From Nonomuraea antri (GTDB taxonomy: Bacteria > Actinomycetota > Actinomycetes > Streptosporangiales > Streptosporangiaceae): a DNA stretch of 63,871 bases. The position numbers and the translations under genes are program-made. Below, one piece after another: positions 23,251 through 32,484 of this stretch (within the stretch, counting starts at the first letter, position 1; each line of letters starts with the position of its first letter). The DNA lies in assembly GCF_013283785.1 (NCBI RefSeq), contig NZ_JABCPZ010000035.1, forward strand, positions 1-63,871, read 5' to 3'. A model generated the notes under the pieces. The model was given only the letters and a program-made list of their open reading frames with translations, did no database searches and was not told the origin of the DNA.

Positions 23251-24607
23251 GCACCTGGGCCAGGGCCTCGACCGCTCGCGGGTACGCGGTTTCGCGTGCC
23301 GCCGCGTACCCGACGAGCAGGCCGGGCGGGCCCGAGCCGTGCCAGAGGCCGCGGGCGCCGCGCAGGGCGATGCCCGCGCTTTCGCACCGGGCCAGGACGT
23401 CGGGCTCGGCCGGGCCGTCGGCGGGCAGCAGCACGAGCGAGCGCAGCCCGGCCGCCACGCCGGGCAGCGCCAGGCCGGGCACCCGGCTCAGCCGCTCGAC
23501 CAGCAGCTCGCGGCGGCGCCGGTACTTCAGCCTGGCCGCCCTGACGTGCCTGTCGTAGTCGTGGGTCTCGATCAGCCTGGCCAGGACGAGCTGGCCGAGC
23601 ACCTCGGTGTGCGTGTCGGCGTACAGCTTGGCCTCGGCGATCGGGCCGATCAGGGCGTCCGGCAGCACCAGCCAGGCCAGCCGCAGGGCGGGGGCGAGCG
23701 TTTCCGAGGTGGTGCCGAAGTACACGACGTGCTCGGGCGCGGTGCCCTGGAAGGCGCCGACGGGCCTGCGGTCGTAGCGGAACTCGCCGTCGTAGTCGTC
23801 CTCGATCACCAGCCCGCCGCGCACCGCCCAGTCGCGCAGCGCGCGGCGGCGGCGGGGGTGCAGGGGCACGCCGAGCGGGTACTGGTGCGCGGGCGTGACG
23901 ATCGCGGCCAACACGTCCGCGCCGAGGAGTTCGGTCCGCGCGCCCCGGTCGTCCACCGGCAGGGGGACGACGTCCAGGCCGGTGCGCCGGACCACCTCGC
24001 GGTAGAAGTCGTGGCCGGGGTCCTCCAGCGCGACGGGCCCGCCGATCACGGTGGCCAGCAGGTTGATCGCCTGCCCGAACCCGGTGACGACGACGATACG
24101 CTCCGGCGCCGCGATCACCCCTCGGGTGCGGCCGAGATAGGCGGCCAGCGCCGTGCGCAGCTCGATCCTGCCGCGCGGGTCGCACAACCCGAACACCTCG
24201 GCCGGCGCGGTCGCCAGCACGTGCCGGGTGGCCCGCAGCCACGCCCGCGCCGGGAACGCCGACACGTCGGGCCGCCCCGGGCGCAGGTCGTGCCGGGGCC
24301 GGGCATCCGCAGGTGGCGCGCTGACCGGCCCGGACGCCACCTCGGGCACGTCGGCCACCTCGGTCGCCGCGCCCGGCCGGGTCGTCAGGTAGCCCTCGGC
24401 GACGAGCTGGTCGTAGGCCGCGCTCACCGTGCCGCGCGACAGGCCCAGCTCGGCGGCCAGCGCCCGCGTGGACGGCAGCCGCGTGCCACCGGGCAACCGC
24501 CCCGCGCGCACCGCCGCGCGCAGCGCCTCCTCCAGCCCGCGCCGCCGCCCGGCCGCGGAGTCCGGGTCGACATGCAGGTCCACGGAACCGGCCCAATCTC
24601 CTGTCAC
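23222..24607 (-). CDS. MocR/PdxR-type regulator lacking the PLP lysine
   Basis: 461 residues. N-terminal GntR winged helix (GGTRLPSTRALAAELGLSRG... at about 40-75) is fused to a fold-type I aminotransferase-like domain (about 110-455). The region that normally reads GSxSKTLAP is GTTSETLAP here: residue 302 is Glu (codon GAA, 23702-23704) where the Schiff-base lysine should be. The rest of the cofactor site is kept (Asp-Asp-Tyr in EDDYDGEFRYD, TPAHQYP). It may therefore bind PLP non-covalently, bind another ligand, or be constitutive. The GTG at 24607 is the longest start. Divergent from a phosphoesterase gene (69-bp gap). Confidence 0.9.
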   Translation of the reverse strand: MTGDWAGSVDLHVDPDSAAGRRRGLEEALRAAVRAGRLPGGTRLPSTRALAAELGLSRGTVSAAYDQLVAEGYLTTRPGAATEVADVPEVASGPVSAPPADARPRHDLRPGRPDVSAFPARAWLRATRHVLATAPAEVFGLCDPRGRIELRTALAAYLGRTRGVIAAPERIVVVTGFGQAINLLATVIGGPVALEDPGHDFYREVVRRTGLDVVPLPVDDRGARTELLGADVLAAIVTPAHQYPLGVPLHPRRRRALRDWAVRGGLVIEDDYDGEFRYDRRPVGAFQGTAPEHVVYFGTTSETLAPALRLAWLVLPDALIGPIAEAKLYADTHTEVLGQLVLARLIETHDYDRHVRAARLKYRRRRELLVERLSRVPGLALPGVAAGLRSLVLLPADGPAEPDVLARCESAGIALRGARGLWHGSGPPGLLVGYAAARETAYPRAVEALAQVLTCPRRRRT

Positions 24608-24676
24608 GGAACTGGACCTTATCCTTGGGCCGGTCGCCGCCTAACCTGGTCCGACCAGCGGAGAAAGGATCCCGAC

Positions 24677-25432
24677 GTGATCGTGATCGCCCATGTCAGC
24701 GACATCCACCTCGACGGCACGGTTAGGGCCGCCGAGCGCACGAACCTCGTCATGCGCTACCTGGACCGGCTCGACCACGACTTCGACGCCGTCCTGGTCA
24801 CCGGGGACATCGCCGACCACGGCCGGCCCGAGGAGTACGAGGAGGCCAGGAAACTGCTGACCTCGCGGCATCCGGTGCTGGTCTGCCCGGGCAACCACGA
24901 CGTGCGCGAGCACTACCGGCAGGCGTTCCTCGGCCAGGAGCCCGCGCCGGGTCCGATCAACCAGGTGCACACCACAGACCGGGCGATCTACGCGATCTGC
25001 GACTCCTCCATCCCCGGCCGGCACGACGGCCACCTGGACGAGGAGACGATCACCTGGCTGGCCGGCGTGCTGGCGGCCAGTGACAGGCCGGTGTTCATCG
25101 CCTTCCACCACCCGCCGGTGACGCTGCACATCCCGTTCATCGACGAGATCAGGCTGCACCGGGCCGAGCCGCTGGCCGAACTGGTCGCCGGGTACCCGAA
25201 CGTGGCCGCGGTGCTGGTCGGGCACGCGCACGCGGCGGCGGCCACCACGTTCGCGGGCAAGCCGCTGCTGGTGGCGCCCGGCATCGCCTCCGGGCTCATC
25301 CTGCCGTGGGAGGGTGACTACGTCGCCGACCCCGGGTTCCCGCCGTCGATCGCCTTTCATCTCTACGACGACGAGGGGCGGCTGACCACCCACTACCGCG
25401 TCGTGCCGCGGGGTCTGCCACAAGGTAGGTAG
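24677..25432 (+). CDS. Metallophosphoesterase (cyclic-nucleotide PDE-like)
   Basis: A 251-residue calcineurin-like phosphoesterase with all metal motifs: HVSDIHL (DxH), VTGDIADHG (GDxxD), CPGNHDV (GNHD), FHHPP and VGHAHA (GHxH). The order and size fit class III cyclic nucleotide phosphodiesterases (CpdA-like), but the substrate is not proven by sequence. The GTG at 24677 has GAAAGGA upstream. It is divergent from the MocR-type regulator and may be controlled by it. Confidence 0.92.
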   Translation: MIVIAHVSDIHLDGTVRAAERTNLVMRYLDRLDHDFDAVLVTGDIADHGRPEEYEEARKLLTSRHPVLVCPGNHDVREHYRQAFLGQEPAPGPINQVHTTDRAIYAICDSSIPGRHDGHLDEETITWLAGVLAASDRPVFIAFHHPPVTLHIPFIDEIRLHRAEPLAELVAGYPNVAAVLVGHAHAAAATTFAGKPLLVAPGIASGLILPWEGDYVADPGFPPSIAFHLYDDEGRLTTHYRVVPRGLPQGR

Positions 25433-25504
25433 CCCGGCCGCGATCCGTCAAGGTGCGCCGCGCGTGACGTGACCGTAATCCGCGCGCCCCTTGACGAACC
25501 CTGT

Positions 25505-25518
25505 TGTTAACGTTCACA
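25505..25518 (+). promoter_or_regulatory. LacI operator 1 (before first regulator)
   Basis: TGTTAACGTTCACA, a near-palindrome centred on CG. It begins 8 nt after a -35-like TTGACG (25491-25496), so bound repressor would block the promoter. It is the exact reverse complement of the site over the araB start (36363-36376). Confidence 0.8.
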
Positions 25519-25547
25519 GTCTTGCCAAGCCAGAAAGGGGCACGACT

Positions 25548-26567
25548 GTGAGCTCGACTCAGGGGCGCCGCCTGCCGGTCATGGCCGACGTGGCCAGAGA
25601 GGCCGGAGTCTCGCACCAGACCGTCTCGCGCGTGCTCAACGACCATCCCAACGTCCGCACCGAGACCCGGACCCGGGTGCTGGAGGCGATCGACAAGCTC
25701 GGCTACCGCCGTAACCTCGTCGCCCGCGCGCTGGTCACCAAGCACTCCAGAACGCTCGGCGTGGTCAGCTTCGACACCACCCTGTACGGGCCGGCCAGCA
25801 CGGTCTACGGCATCGAGCGGGCGGCCAGGGCGGCCGGCTACTTCGTCAGCATCGTCAGTCTCAAGTCCATCGACAGGAGCGGCGTCCGCGACGCCCTCGA
25901 CTACCTGGCCGACCAGGGCGTCGACGGGATCGTCGTGGTCGCGCCGCAGCGCTCGGCCGCGCAGGCCCTGGCCGACCTGCCGCTCGGCGTCCCGACGGTG
26001 GCCGTCGAGGGCGGCGAGGCCGGCGACGTCTCCGTGGTCTGCGTGGACCAGGTCGAAGGCGGCAGGCTCGCCACCCGGCACCTGCTGGACCTGGGGCACG
26101 AGACGGTCTGGCACGTCAGCGGGCCGTCCGACTGGCTGGAGGCGGAAGGACGCGTCGCCGGCTGGCGCGAGACGCTGGAGCGGGCCGGACGTCCCGTGCC
26201 GGAACCGCTCGCCGGTGACTGGAGCCCACGCTCCGGCTACGCGGCCGGGCAGCGGCTGGCGGACATGACGGACGTCCGCGCGGTCTTCGTGGCCAACGAC
26301 CAGATGGCCCTGGGACTGCTGCGGGCGTTCACCGAGCGGGGGGTGAGAGTGCCCGAGCGGGTGAGCGTCGTCGGCTTCGACGACATCCCGGAATCGGAGT
26401 TCTTCTCGCCGCCGCTCACCACCATCGGGCAGGACTTCGGCGCGGTGGGCAGGCACAGCATCGAGGTGCTGCTGCGGCAGATCGAAGGCGGGCTCGCGCA
26501 GGCGCGCGAACGCCTCGTGGTGCCGCCCTCGTTCGTGTTGCGCGGCAGCACGACCCGGGCCGGCTGA
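25548..26567 (+). CDS. LacI-family regulator 1 of the arabinose block
   Basis: 339 residues. LacI helix-turn-helix and hinge (MADVAREAGVSHQTVSRVLNDHPNV, about 10-35; LGYRRNLVARALVT) are followed by a sugar-binding periplasmic-protein-like domain (residues about 65-335: GVVSFDTTLYGPAST; VFVANDQMALGLLRA; VGFDDIPESEFF). The GTG at 25548 has GAAAGGGG upstream. A second LacI at 35307-36323 is a close paralogue with the same recognition helix, so both should read the same operators. The effector is probably L-arabinose or a derivative, by context. Confidence 0.94.
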   Translation: MSSTQGRRLPVMADVAREAGVSHQTVSRVLNDHPNVRTETRTRVLEAIDKLGYRRNLVARALVTKHSRTLGVVSFDTTLYGPASTVYGIERAARAAGYFVSIVSLKSIDRSGVRDALDYLADQGVDGIVVVAPQRSAAQALADLPLGVPTVAVEGGEAGDVSVVCVDQVEGGRLATRHLLDLGHETVWHVSGPSDWLEAEGRVAGWRETLERAGRPVPEPLAGDWSPRSGYAAGQRLADMTDVRAVFVANDQMALGLLRAFTERGVRVPERVSVVGFDDIPESEFFSPPLTTIGQDFGAVGRHSIEVLLRQIEGGLAQARERLVVPPSFVLRGSTTRAG

Positions 26568-26630
26568 CCGGCGCGACGGCAGTCCCAGGCAGGACGGCGA
26601 CAGGCAGGACGGCGCTGACGCGGAGCGAGT

Positions 26631-26644
26631 TGTTAGCGCTAATA
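26631..26644 (+). promoter_or_regulatory. LacI operator 2 (before ytfQ)
   Basis: TGTTAGCGCTAATA with the palindromic core TTAGCGCTAA (26633-26642), 21 nt before the ytfQ-like start. It overlaps a -10-like TAATAT (26640-26645). Confidence 0.75.
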
Positions 26645-26665
26645 TCAAGAGAGGAACCCCCCAAC

Positions 26666-27640
26666 GTGTTGAAGAGGATCTCGGTGCTGGTGCTCGCCGG
26701 GCTCACCGCCATGACGGTGGCGAGCTGCGGCAGCGGCGGCAGTGGCGGCGGCTCCGGCGACGGCGCGATCACCATGGGCTTCTCCCAGGTGGGCGCGGAG
26801 AGCGGCTGGCGCACCGCGAACACCAAGTCGGTGCAGGACTCGGCCAAGAACGCGGGCATCACGCTCAAGTTCTCCGACGCCCAGCAGAAGCAGGAGAACC
26901 AGATCAAGGCCATCCGCTCGTTCATCCAGCAGAAGGTGGACGTGATCGCCTTCTCGCCGGTGGTCGAGTCGGGCTGGGACACCGTGCTCAAGGAGGCCAA
27001 GGACGCCAAGATCCCGGTCATCCTGACCGACCGGGCGGTGGACTCCAAGGACACGACTCTCTACAAGACCTTCCTCGGCTCCGACTTCGTGGAGGAGGGC
27101 CGCAAGGCGGGCAAGTGGCTGGTCGAGGAGTTCACGTCGAGCACCGACCCGGTCAACATCGTCGAACTGCAGGGCACCACGGGCTCGGCCCCGGCCAACG
27201 ACCGCAAGGCCGGATTCGCCGAGATCATCGGCGCCGACCCGAAGTTCAAGATCATCGCGTCGCAGACCGGCGACTTCACCCGCGCCAAGGGCAAGGAGGT
27301 CATGGAGGCCTTCCTGAAGTCCAACCCGGACATCGACGTGCTCTACGCGCACAACGACGACATGGGCCTGGGCGCGATCGAGGCCATCGAGGGCGCGGGC
27401 AAGGTGCCGGGCAAGGACATCAAGATCATCACCGTCGACGCCGTCAAGGACGGCATGCAGGCCCTGGCCGACGGAAAGATCAACTACATCGTCGAGTGCT
27501 CCCCGCTGCTCGGCCCGCAGCTCATGGACCTGGCCAAGAAGGTCGTCAAGAACGAGCAGGTTCCGGCCCGCGTGGTGACCGAGGAGAGCACGTTCACCCA
27601 GGAGCAGGCCAAGCAGGTCCTGTCCACCCGCCAGTACTGA
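26666..27640 (+). CDS. ytfQ: Furanose-type sugar-binding lipoprotein
   Basis: A 324-residue periplasmic-binding-protein-like lipoprotein (lipobox VASC, Cys21). The mature part closely follows E. coli YtfQ, the galactofuranose/arabinofuranose binder: GFSQVGAESGWRTANTKS, QQKQENQIKAIRSFI, PVILTDRAVD, GDFTRAKGKEVMEAFLKS and YAHNDDMGLGAI. With three matching transporter genes after it and araBDA downstream, L-arabinofuranose is the most likely ligand (inference). Start GTG 26666, with GAGG about 11 nt upstream. First gene of a four-gene ABC operon. Confidence 0.92.
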   Translation: MLKRISVLVLAGLTAMTVASCGSGGSGGGSGDGAITMGFSQVGAESGWRTANTKSVQDSAKNAGITLKFSDAQQKQENQIKAIRSFIQQKVDVIAFSPVVESGWDTVLKEAKDAKIPVILTDRAVDSKDTTLYKTFLGSDFVEEGRKAGKWLVEEFTSSTDPVNIVELQGTTGSAPANDRKAGFAEIIGADPKFKIIASQTGDFTRAKGKEVMEAFLKSNPDIDVLYAHNDDMGLGAIEAIEGAGKVPGKDIKIITVDAVKDGMQALADGKINYIVECSPLLGPQLMDLAKKVVKNEQVPARVVTEESTFTQEQAKQVLSTRQY

Positions 27641-27697
27641 CCGCGTGACCCGGGCCGGCCGCGCGCCGGCCCGGGCCCAGCAGAAGGGGAGAGGCCG

Positions 27698-29212
27698 ATG
27701 GCCGCATTTCCCGCGCCGGTCCTGACGATGAGCGGGATCGGCAAACGGTTTCCCGGCGTGACCGCCCTGGACGGGGTCGACCTGCGGCTGCTGCCCGGCG
27801 AGGTGCACGCGCTCATGGGAGAGAACGGCGCCGGCAAGTCCACCCTGATCAAGGTGCTCACCGGCGTGTACCAGGCGGACTCCGGCGTCATCGAGCTGAA
27901 CGGCCGGGCCGTCGCCTTCACCGGGCCGCAGGCCGCCCAGCAGGCCGGGATCAGCACGGTCTACCAGGAGGTCAACCTCTGCGCGAACCTCTCGGTGGCC
28001 GAGAACGTCTTCATCGGCCGCGAGCCGATGCGCCGCGGCCGCATCGACTGGAAGCACATGCGCGCCAGGGCCGCCGAGCTGCTGTCCAGGCTGGAGCTCA
28101 GCCTGGACGTCACCGCGCCGCTGTCGTCGTACTCGCTGGCCGTCCAGCAGATGGTGGCCATCGCCAGGGCCGTGGACGTGGACGCCCGCGTCCTGATCCT
28201 GGACGAGCCCACCTCCAGCCTGGACGCCGACGAGGTCGAGCAGCTCTTCACGGTGATGCGGCGGCTCAAGGAGGAGGGCATCGCCATCCTCTTCGTCTCC
28301 CACTTCCTCGACCAGATCTACGAGATCTCCGACCGGATGACGATCCTGCGCAACGGCCGTCTCGTCGGCGAGTACCCGACCAGCGAGCTCAGCCAGGTCG
28401 AGCTGGTCGGCAAGATGATCGGCCAGGAGCTGGCCGAGCTGGAGAAGCTGCACGGCGCGGCCAGGACGTTCGACCGGCCGCTGGTCGAGGCCCGCGAGCT
28501 GGGCCGGGCCGGCGCGATCGAGCCGTTCACGCTGACCATCCACGAGGGCGAGGTCGTCGGGCTGGCCGGGCTGCTCGGCTCCGGGCGCACCGAGATCGCC
28601 CGGCTGCTGTTCGGCGCCGACCACGCGGGCGGGGGAGAGGTCGCGGTCGGCGGCGCGCCCGCCGCGCTGCGCACGCCGCGCGCCGCGATGAACCACAAGA
28701 TCGCCTTCTGCTCGGAGAACCGCAAGGCCGACGGCCTCATCCCGGACCTGACCGTGCGCGAGAACATCGTCCTCGCGCTCCAGGCCACCCGGGGCTGGAC
28801 CAGGCCGGTGCCGCGCGAGCAGCAGGACGAGCTGGTGGCCAGGTACGTCAAGGCGCTGAAGATCAGCCCGCCCAACCCCGAGCACCTGGTGCGCAACCTC
28901 AGCGGCGGCAACCAGCAGAAGGTGCTGCTGGCCAGGTGGCTGATCCTGGAGCCGCGCCTGCTCATACTCGACGAGCCCACCCGGGGCATCGACGTCGGCG
29001 CCAAGGCCGAGATCCAGCGCCTGGTCGTGGAGCTGTCCGGCGGCGGCATGGCCGTGCTGTTCATCTCCGCCGAACTGGAGGAGGTGCTGCGGCTCAGCCA
29101 CAAGGTCGGCGTGCTGCGCGACCGCCGGCTGGTGGCCGAGCTGCCCAACGACGACGACCTGACCACCGACGTGCTCATGGAGACGATCGCGAGCGGAGGC
29201 CGGGTCGCATGA
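27698..29212 (+). CDS. ytfR: Furanose ABC transporter ATPase
   Basis: A 504-residue double ABC ATPase. First cassette: Walker [10 protein letters not shown], Walker B LILDEPTSSLD, degenerate signature YSLAVQQMVAIARA. Second cassette: degenerate Walker A GLLGSGRTE, signature LSGGNQQKV, Walker [13 protein letters not shown]. This layout is standard for ribose/galactose-type sugar ATPases. GGGGAGAGG lies before the ATG at 27698. Its TGA overlaps the ATG of the first permease (ATGA). Confidence 0.94.
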   Translation: MAAFPAPVLTMSGIGKRFPGVTALDGVDLRLLPGEVHALMGENGAGKSTLIKVLTGVYQADSGVIELNGRAVAFTGPQAAQQAGISTVYQEVNLCANLSVAENVFIGREPMRRGRIDWKHMRARAAELLSRLELSLDVTAPLSSYSLAVQQMVAIARAVDVDARVLILDEPTSSLDADEVEQLFTVMRRLKEEGIAILFVSHFLDQIYEISDRMTILRNGRLVGEYPTSELSQVELVGKMIGQELAELEKLHGAARTFDRPLVEARELGRAGAIEPFTLTIHEGEVVGLAGLLGSGRTEIARLLFGADHAGGGEVAVGGAPAALRTPRAAMNHKIAFCSENRKADGLIPDLTVRENIVLALQATRGWTRPVPREQQDELVARYVKALKISPPNPEHLVRNLSGGNQQKVLLARWLILEPRLLILDEPTRGIDVGAKAEIQRLVVELSGGGMAVLFISAELEEVLRLSHKVGVLRDRRLVAELPNDDDLTTDVLMETIASGGRVA

Positions 29213-30201
29213 GGCGTCTGCTGTGGCCGGCGGCCGTGCTGGCCGCGCTGCTGGTGCTCAACGTGTTCTTCACGCCCGGCTTCTTCTCGATCGAGATCAA
29301 GGAAGGGCATCTCTACGGCAGCCTGATCGACATCCTGCGGTTCGGCGCGCCGCTCATCCTGGTGTCGCTGGGCATGACGCTCGTCATCGCCACCGGCGGC
29401 ATCGACCTGTCGGTGGGCTCGGTGGTGGCGATCTCCGGGGCGCTGGCGTGCCTGCAGATCAGCCAGGACCAGGGCCTCTTCACCGCCGTGGCGCTGGCGC
29501 TCGGGCTGTCGGCGCTGCTCGGGGCGTGGAACGGGTTCCTGGTCTCGGGCATCGGGATCCAGCCGATCATCGCCACGCTCATCCTCATGGTGGCCGGGCG
29601 CGGGCTGGCCCAGCTCATCACCGACGGGCAGATCATCACGGTCAACAGCCCGTCGTACAAGCTGATCGGCGGCGGTTACCTGCTCGCGGTGCCGTTCGGC
29701 GTGCTGCTGGTGCTCGCCGTGCTGGCCGTGACCGCGTTCCTGACCAGGCGGCTGGCGCTCGGCCTGCTCATCGAGTCGGTCGGCGGCAACGCCGAGGCCA
29801 GCAGGCTCGCCGGGATCAGGGCGCGGGGCATCATCGTCATGGTCTACGCGTTCGCCGCGCTGTGCGCGGGCGTGGCCGGGCTGATGATCAGCTCGAACGT
29901 CTCCAGCGCCGACGGCAACAACGCCGGCCTGTGGATCGAGCTGGACGCCATCCTCGCCGTGGTGATCGGCGGCACCTCGCTGGCCGGCGGCCGGTTCTCG
30001 CTCGGCGGGACCGTGCTCGGCGCGCTGATCATCCAGACGCTCACCACGACCATCTACTCCATCGGGGTGCCGCCGGAGACCACGCTGCTGTTCAAGGCGC
30101 TGGTGGTGGCCGCGGTCTGCCTCGTGCAGTCCCCGGCCTTCCGCGCCAAGTGGTCGCGCCGGCGCCCGGCGATCGAGGAACGCACGGGAGTGACCGCATG
30201 A
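29209..30201 (+). CDS. ytfT: Furanose ABC transporter permease 1
   Basis: A 330-residue inner-membrane permease of the branched-chain/ribose type (PF02653). The conserved loops [17 protein letters not shown] and LDAILAVVIGGTSLAGGRFS are present, with about 9-10 helices. Matches YtfT in position and type. Both ends overlap neighbours by ATGA, showing tight coupling with the ATPase and the second permease. Confidence 0.92.
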   Translation: MRRLLWPAAVLAALLVLNVFFTPGFFSIEIKEGHLYGSLIDILRFGAPLILVSLGMTLVIATGGIDLSVGSVVAISGALACLQISQDQGLFTAVALALGLSALLGAWNGFLVSGIGIQPIIATLILMVAGRGLAQLITDGQIITVNSPSYKLIGGGYLLAVPFGVLLVLAVLAVTAFLTRRLALGLLIESVGGNAEASRLAGIRARGIIVMVYAFAALCAGVAGLMISSNVSSADGNNAGLWIELDAILAVVIGGTSLAGGRFSLGGTVLGALIIQTLTTTIYSIGVPPETTLLFKALVVAAVCLVQSPAFRAKWSRRRPAIEERTGVTA

Positions 30202-31235
30202 CCACCACGGAAGAACCGGTCAAGGGCGTCGTGGCGGCCGGGCAGGGCCGCTCGGCGATCGCGACGCTGGGCCGGCGGGTGCCGGCCGCGTACCTGCCGG
30301 TCCTGGTGACCGGCGGGCTCTTCGTCGCCATGTTCGTGGCCGGCGGGCTGCGCTACGAGGGCTTCGCGAGCGGGCAGGTGGTGCTCAACGTCTTCATCGA
30401 CAACGCCTTCCTGCTGGTCGTGGCCGTGGGGATGACGTTCGTGATCCTCACCGGCGGCATCGACCTGTCGGTGGGCGCGGTGGTGGCGTTGTCCACGATG
30501 GTCTCGGCGAGCCTGATGGCCGGGCCTGGCTGGCCGCCGTACCTGGTGATCCCGCTGGTGCTGCTCATCGGGTCGGGGCTCGGGCTGGTGATGGGCTACA
30601 TCGTGCACGCCTTCGAGATCCAGCCGTTCATCGTCACGCTGGCCGGGATGTTCCTGGCCAGGGGGCTGTGCTACACGATCGGCACCGATTCGATCAAGAT
30701 CGAGGACGCCGCGTTCACCGCGTTCGCGCAGGAGCGGATCGACCTGTTCGCCGATCTGTGGATCTCGCCGAGCGTGGTCGTCGCGATGGTCGTGGTGCTG
30801 GCGGCGGCGTACGTGCTGCACTACACGCGCCTCGGCCGGGCGGTGTACGCCACCGGCGGGAGCGAGCAGTCGGCGCTGCTCATGGGCCTGCCGGTGGGCC
30901 GGACGAAGATCGCGGTATATACGATCAGCGGCTTCTGCTCGGCGCTCGGCGGTGTGCTGCTGTCGTTCTACATGCTGTCCGGCTACGGGCTGCACGCGGT
31001 CGGCATGGAGCTCGACGCGATCGCGGCGGTCGTCATCGGCGGCACCCTGCTCACCGGAGGCAGCGGGCTGCTGTTCGGGACCGTGCTCGGCGTGCTGGTG
31101 CTGGGGCTGATCCAGACGGTGATCAGCTTCGAGGGCACGCTCAGCTCCTGGTGGACGAAGATCTTCATCGGACTGCTGTTGTTCCTGTTCATCCTCCTGC
31201 AGAGGCTGTTCACGGCCCGTCGCCGCAGCCGGTGA
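30198..31235 (+). CDS. yjfF: Furanose ABC transporter permease 2
   Basis: 345 residues and the second PF02653 permease: [38 protein letters not shown] and ELDAIAAVVIGGTLLTGGSG. The N-terminal 30 residues are cytosolic. YjfF-type permeases pair with YtfT-type ones, so the transporter is a heterodimer. The ATG at 30198 overlaps the previous stop. The gene ends about 26 nt before the promoter and operator of the next transporter. Confidence 0.92.
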   Translation: MTTTEEPVKGVVAAGQGRSAIATLGRRVPAAYLPVLVTGGLFVAMFVAGGLRYEGFASGQVVLNVFIDNAFLLVVAVGMTFVILTGGIDLSVGAVVALSTMVSASLMAGPGWPPYLVIPLVLLIGSGLGLVMGYIVHAFEIQPFIVTLAGMFLARGLCYTIGTDSIKIEDAAFTAFAQERIDLFADLWISPSVVVAMVVVLAAAYVLHYTRLGRAVYATGGSEQSALLMGLPVGRTKIAVYTISGFCSALGGVLLSFYMLSGYGLHAVGMELDAIAAVVIGGTLLTGGSGLLFGTVLGVLVLGLIQTVISFEGTLSSWWTKIFIGLLLFLFILLQRLFTARRRSR

Positions 31236-31252
31236 AATTTACGCTTCAACCG

Positions 31253-31284
31253 TTGACATCCCGATTGTTAACGATAACAATCGG
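31253..31284 (+). promoter_or_regulatory. chvE promoter with LacI operator 3
   Basis: -35 TTGACA (31253-31258), 17 nt, -10-like AACAAT (31276-31281). A perfect 10-4-10 inverted repeat (CCGATTGTTA at 31261-31270, TAACAATCGG at 31275-31284) fills the space between and over the -10. Its core TGTTAACGATAACA is 31266-31279. Confidence 0.85.
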
Positions 31285-31343
31285 CGGAACCAGCGGCGAA
31301 CTTTGTTCTAGTTTGTCGCATTTGAGTAACGAGAGGGACAACG

Positions 31344-32453
31344 ATGAGGTTGGGACGAATCGGGGGCGTGGTTTCCGTCATGGCCCTCGCCGCGGCGCTC
31401 ACCGCCTGCGGCTCCAGCCAGAAGACGGTCGACGCGCAGCCCTCGGCGGGCAGCGGCGCCGGCGCGGCCGGCGCCCTGATCGGCGTCACCATGCCGACCA
31501 AGTCGTCCGAGCGCTGGATCCACGACGGTGACAACGTCAAGTCGCAGCTGGAGAAGCTGGGCTACCAGGTCGACCTGCAGTACGCCGAGAACGACATCCC
31601 CACCCAGGCCAACCAGATCGAGAACCAGATCACCAAGGGCGCCAAGCTGCTGATCGTGGCCTCGATCGACGGCACCGCGATCACCTCGCAGCTCCAGCAG
31701 GCCGCCGACAACAAGATCCCGGTCATCGCCTACGACCGGCTGATCCGCAACAGCCCGAACGTCGACTACTACGCCACCTTCGACAACTTCAAGGTCGGCG
31801 TGCAGCAGGCGACCTCGCTGCTCAAGGGCCTGGAAGGCAAGAAGGGCCCGCTCAATGTGGAGCTGTTCGCCGGCTCGCCCGACGACAACAACGCCACGTT
31901 CTTCTTCCAGGGCGCCATGTCGGTGCTCCAGCCGAAGATCGACGACGGCACGCTGACGGTCAAGAGCGGCCAGACCGACTTCAAGACCACCGCCATCCTG
32001 CGCTGGGACCCGGCCACCGCCCAGAAGCGCATGGAGGACATCCTCACCACGACCTACACCGGCGACGCCAAGGTGGACGGCGTGCTGTCGCCCTACGACG
32101 GCATCTCCATCGGCATCCTGTCGGCGCTCAAGAGCAACGGCTACGGCACCAGCGGCCAGCCGTACCCGATCGTGACCGGCCAGGACGCCGAGCTCGCGTC
32201 GGTGAAGTCGATCATCGCCGGTGAGCAGTACTCGACCATCTTCAAGGACACCCGCAAGCTCGCCGAGCAGACCGTCAAGATGGCCGACGCCGTGCTCAAG
32301 GGCGGCAAGCCCGAGGTGAACAACACCAAGGACTACGAGAACGGCACCAAGGTCGTGCCCGCCTACCTGCTCGACCCGGTGATCGTCGACAAGACGAACT
32401 ACCAGGAGATCATCGTCGGCGGCAACTACTACACCGAGGACCAGCTCAAGTAG
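31344..32453 (+). CDS. chvE: Monosaccharide-binding lipoprotein, ChvE type
   Basis: A 369-residue lipoprotein (lipobox LTAC, Cys22). The mature part ([96 protein letters not shown]) matches the ChvE/multiple-monosaccharide-binding family. ChvE proteins bind arabinose, galactose, glucose and xylose. GAGAGGGA precedes the ATG at 31344. It heads the three-gene chvE-gguA-gguB unit behind a LacI operator. Confidence 0.94.
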   Translation: MRLGRIGGVVSVMALAAALTACGSSQKTVDAQPSAGSGAGAAGALIGVTMPTKSSERWIHDGDNVKSQLEKLGYQVDLQYAENDIPTQANQIENQITKGAKLLIVASIDGTAITSQLQQAADNKIPVIAYDRLIRNSPNVDYYATFDNFKVGVQQATSLLKGLEGKKGPLNVELFAGSPDDNNATFFFQGAMSVLQPKIDDGTLTVKSGQTDFKTTAILRWDPATAQKRMEDILTTTYTGDAKVDGVLSPYDGISIGILSALKSNGYGTSGQPYPIVTGQDAELASVKSIIAGEQYSTIFKDTRKLAEQTVKMADAVLKGGKPEVNNTKDYENGTKVVPAYLLDPVIVDKTNYQEIIVGGNYYTEDQLK

Positions 32454-32484
32454 TGGCGGGCTGCGGGCTGAGGGGCTGGAGTCA

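Noticed and set aside
26645..29101. An 818-codon open frame on the minus strand opposite ytfQ/ytfR
   Set aside because: It mirrors strongly conserved plus-strand genes, has Asp/Leu/Gly-biased low-complexity content, and has no domain. It is a high-GC shadow frame, as are other long antisense frames in the window.
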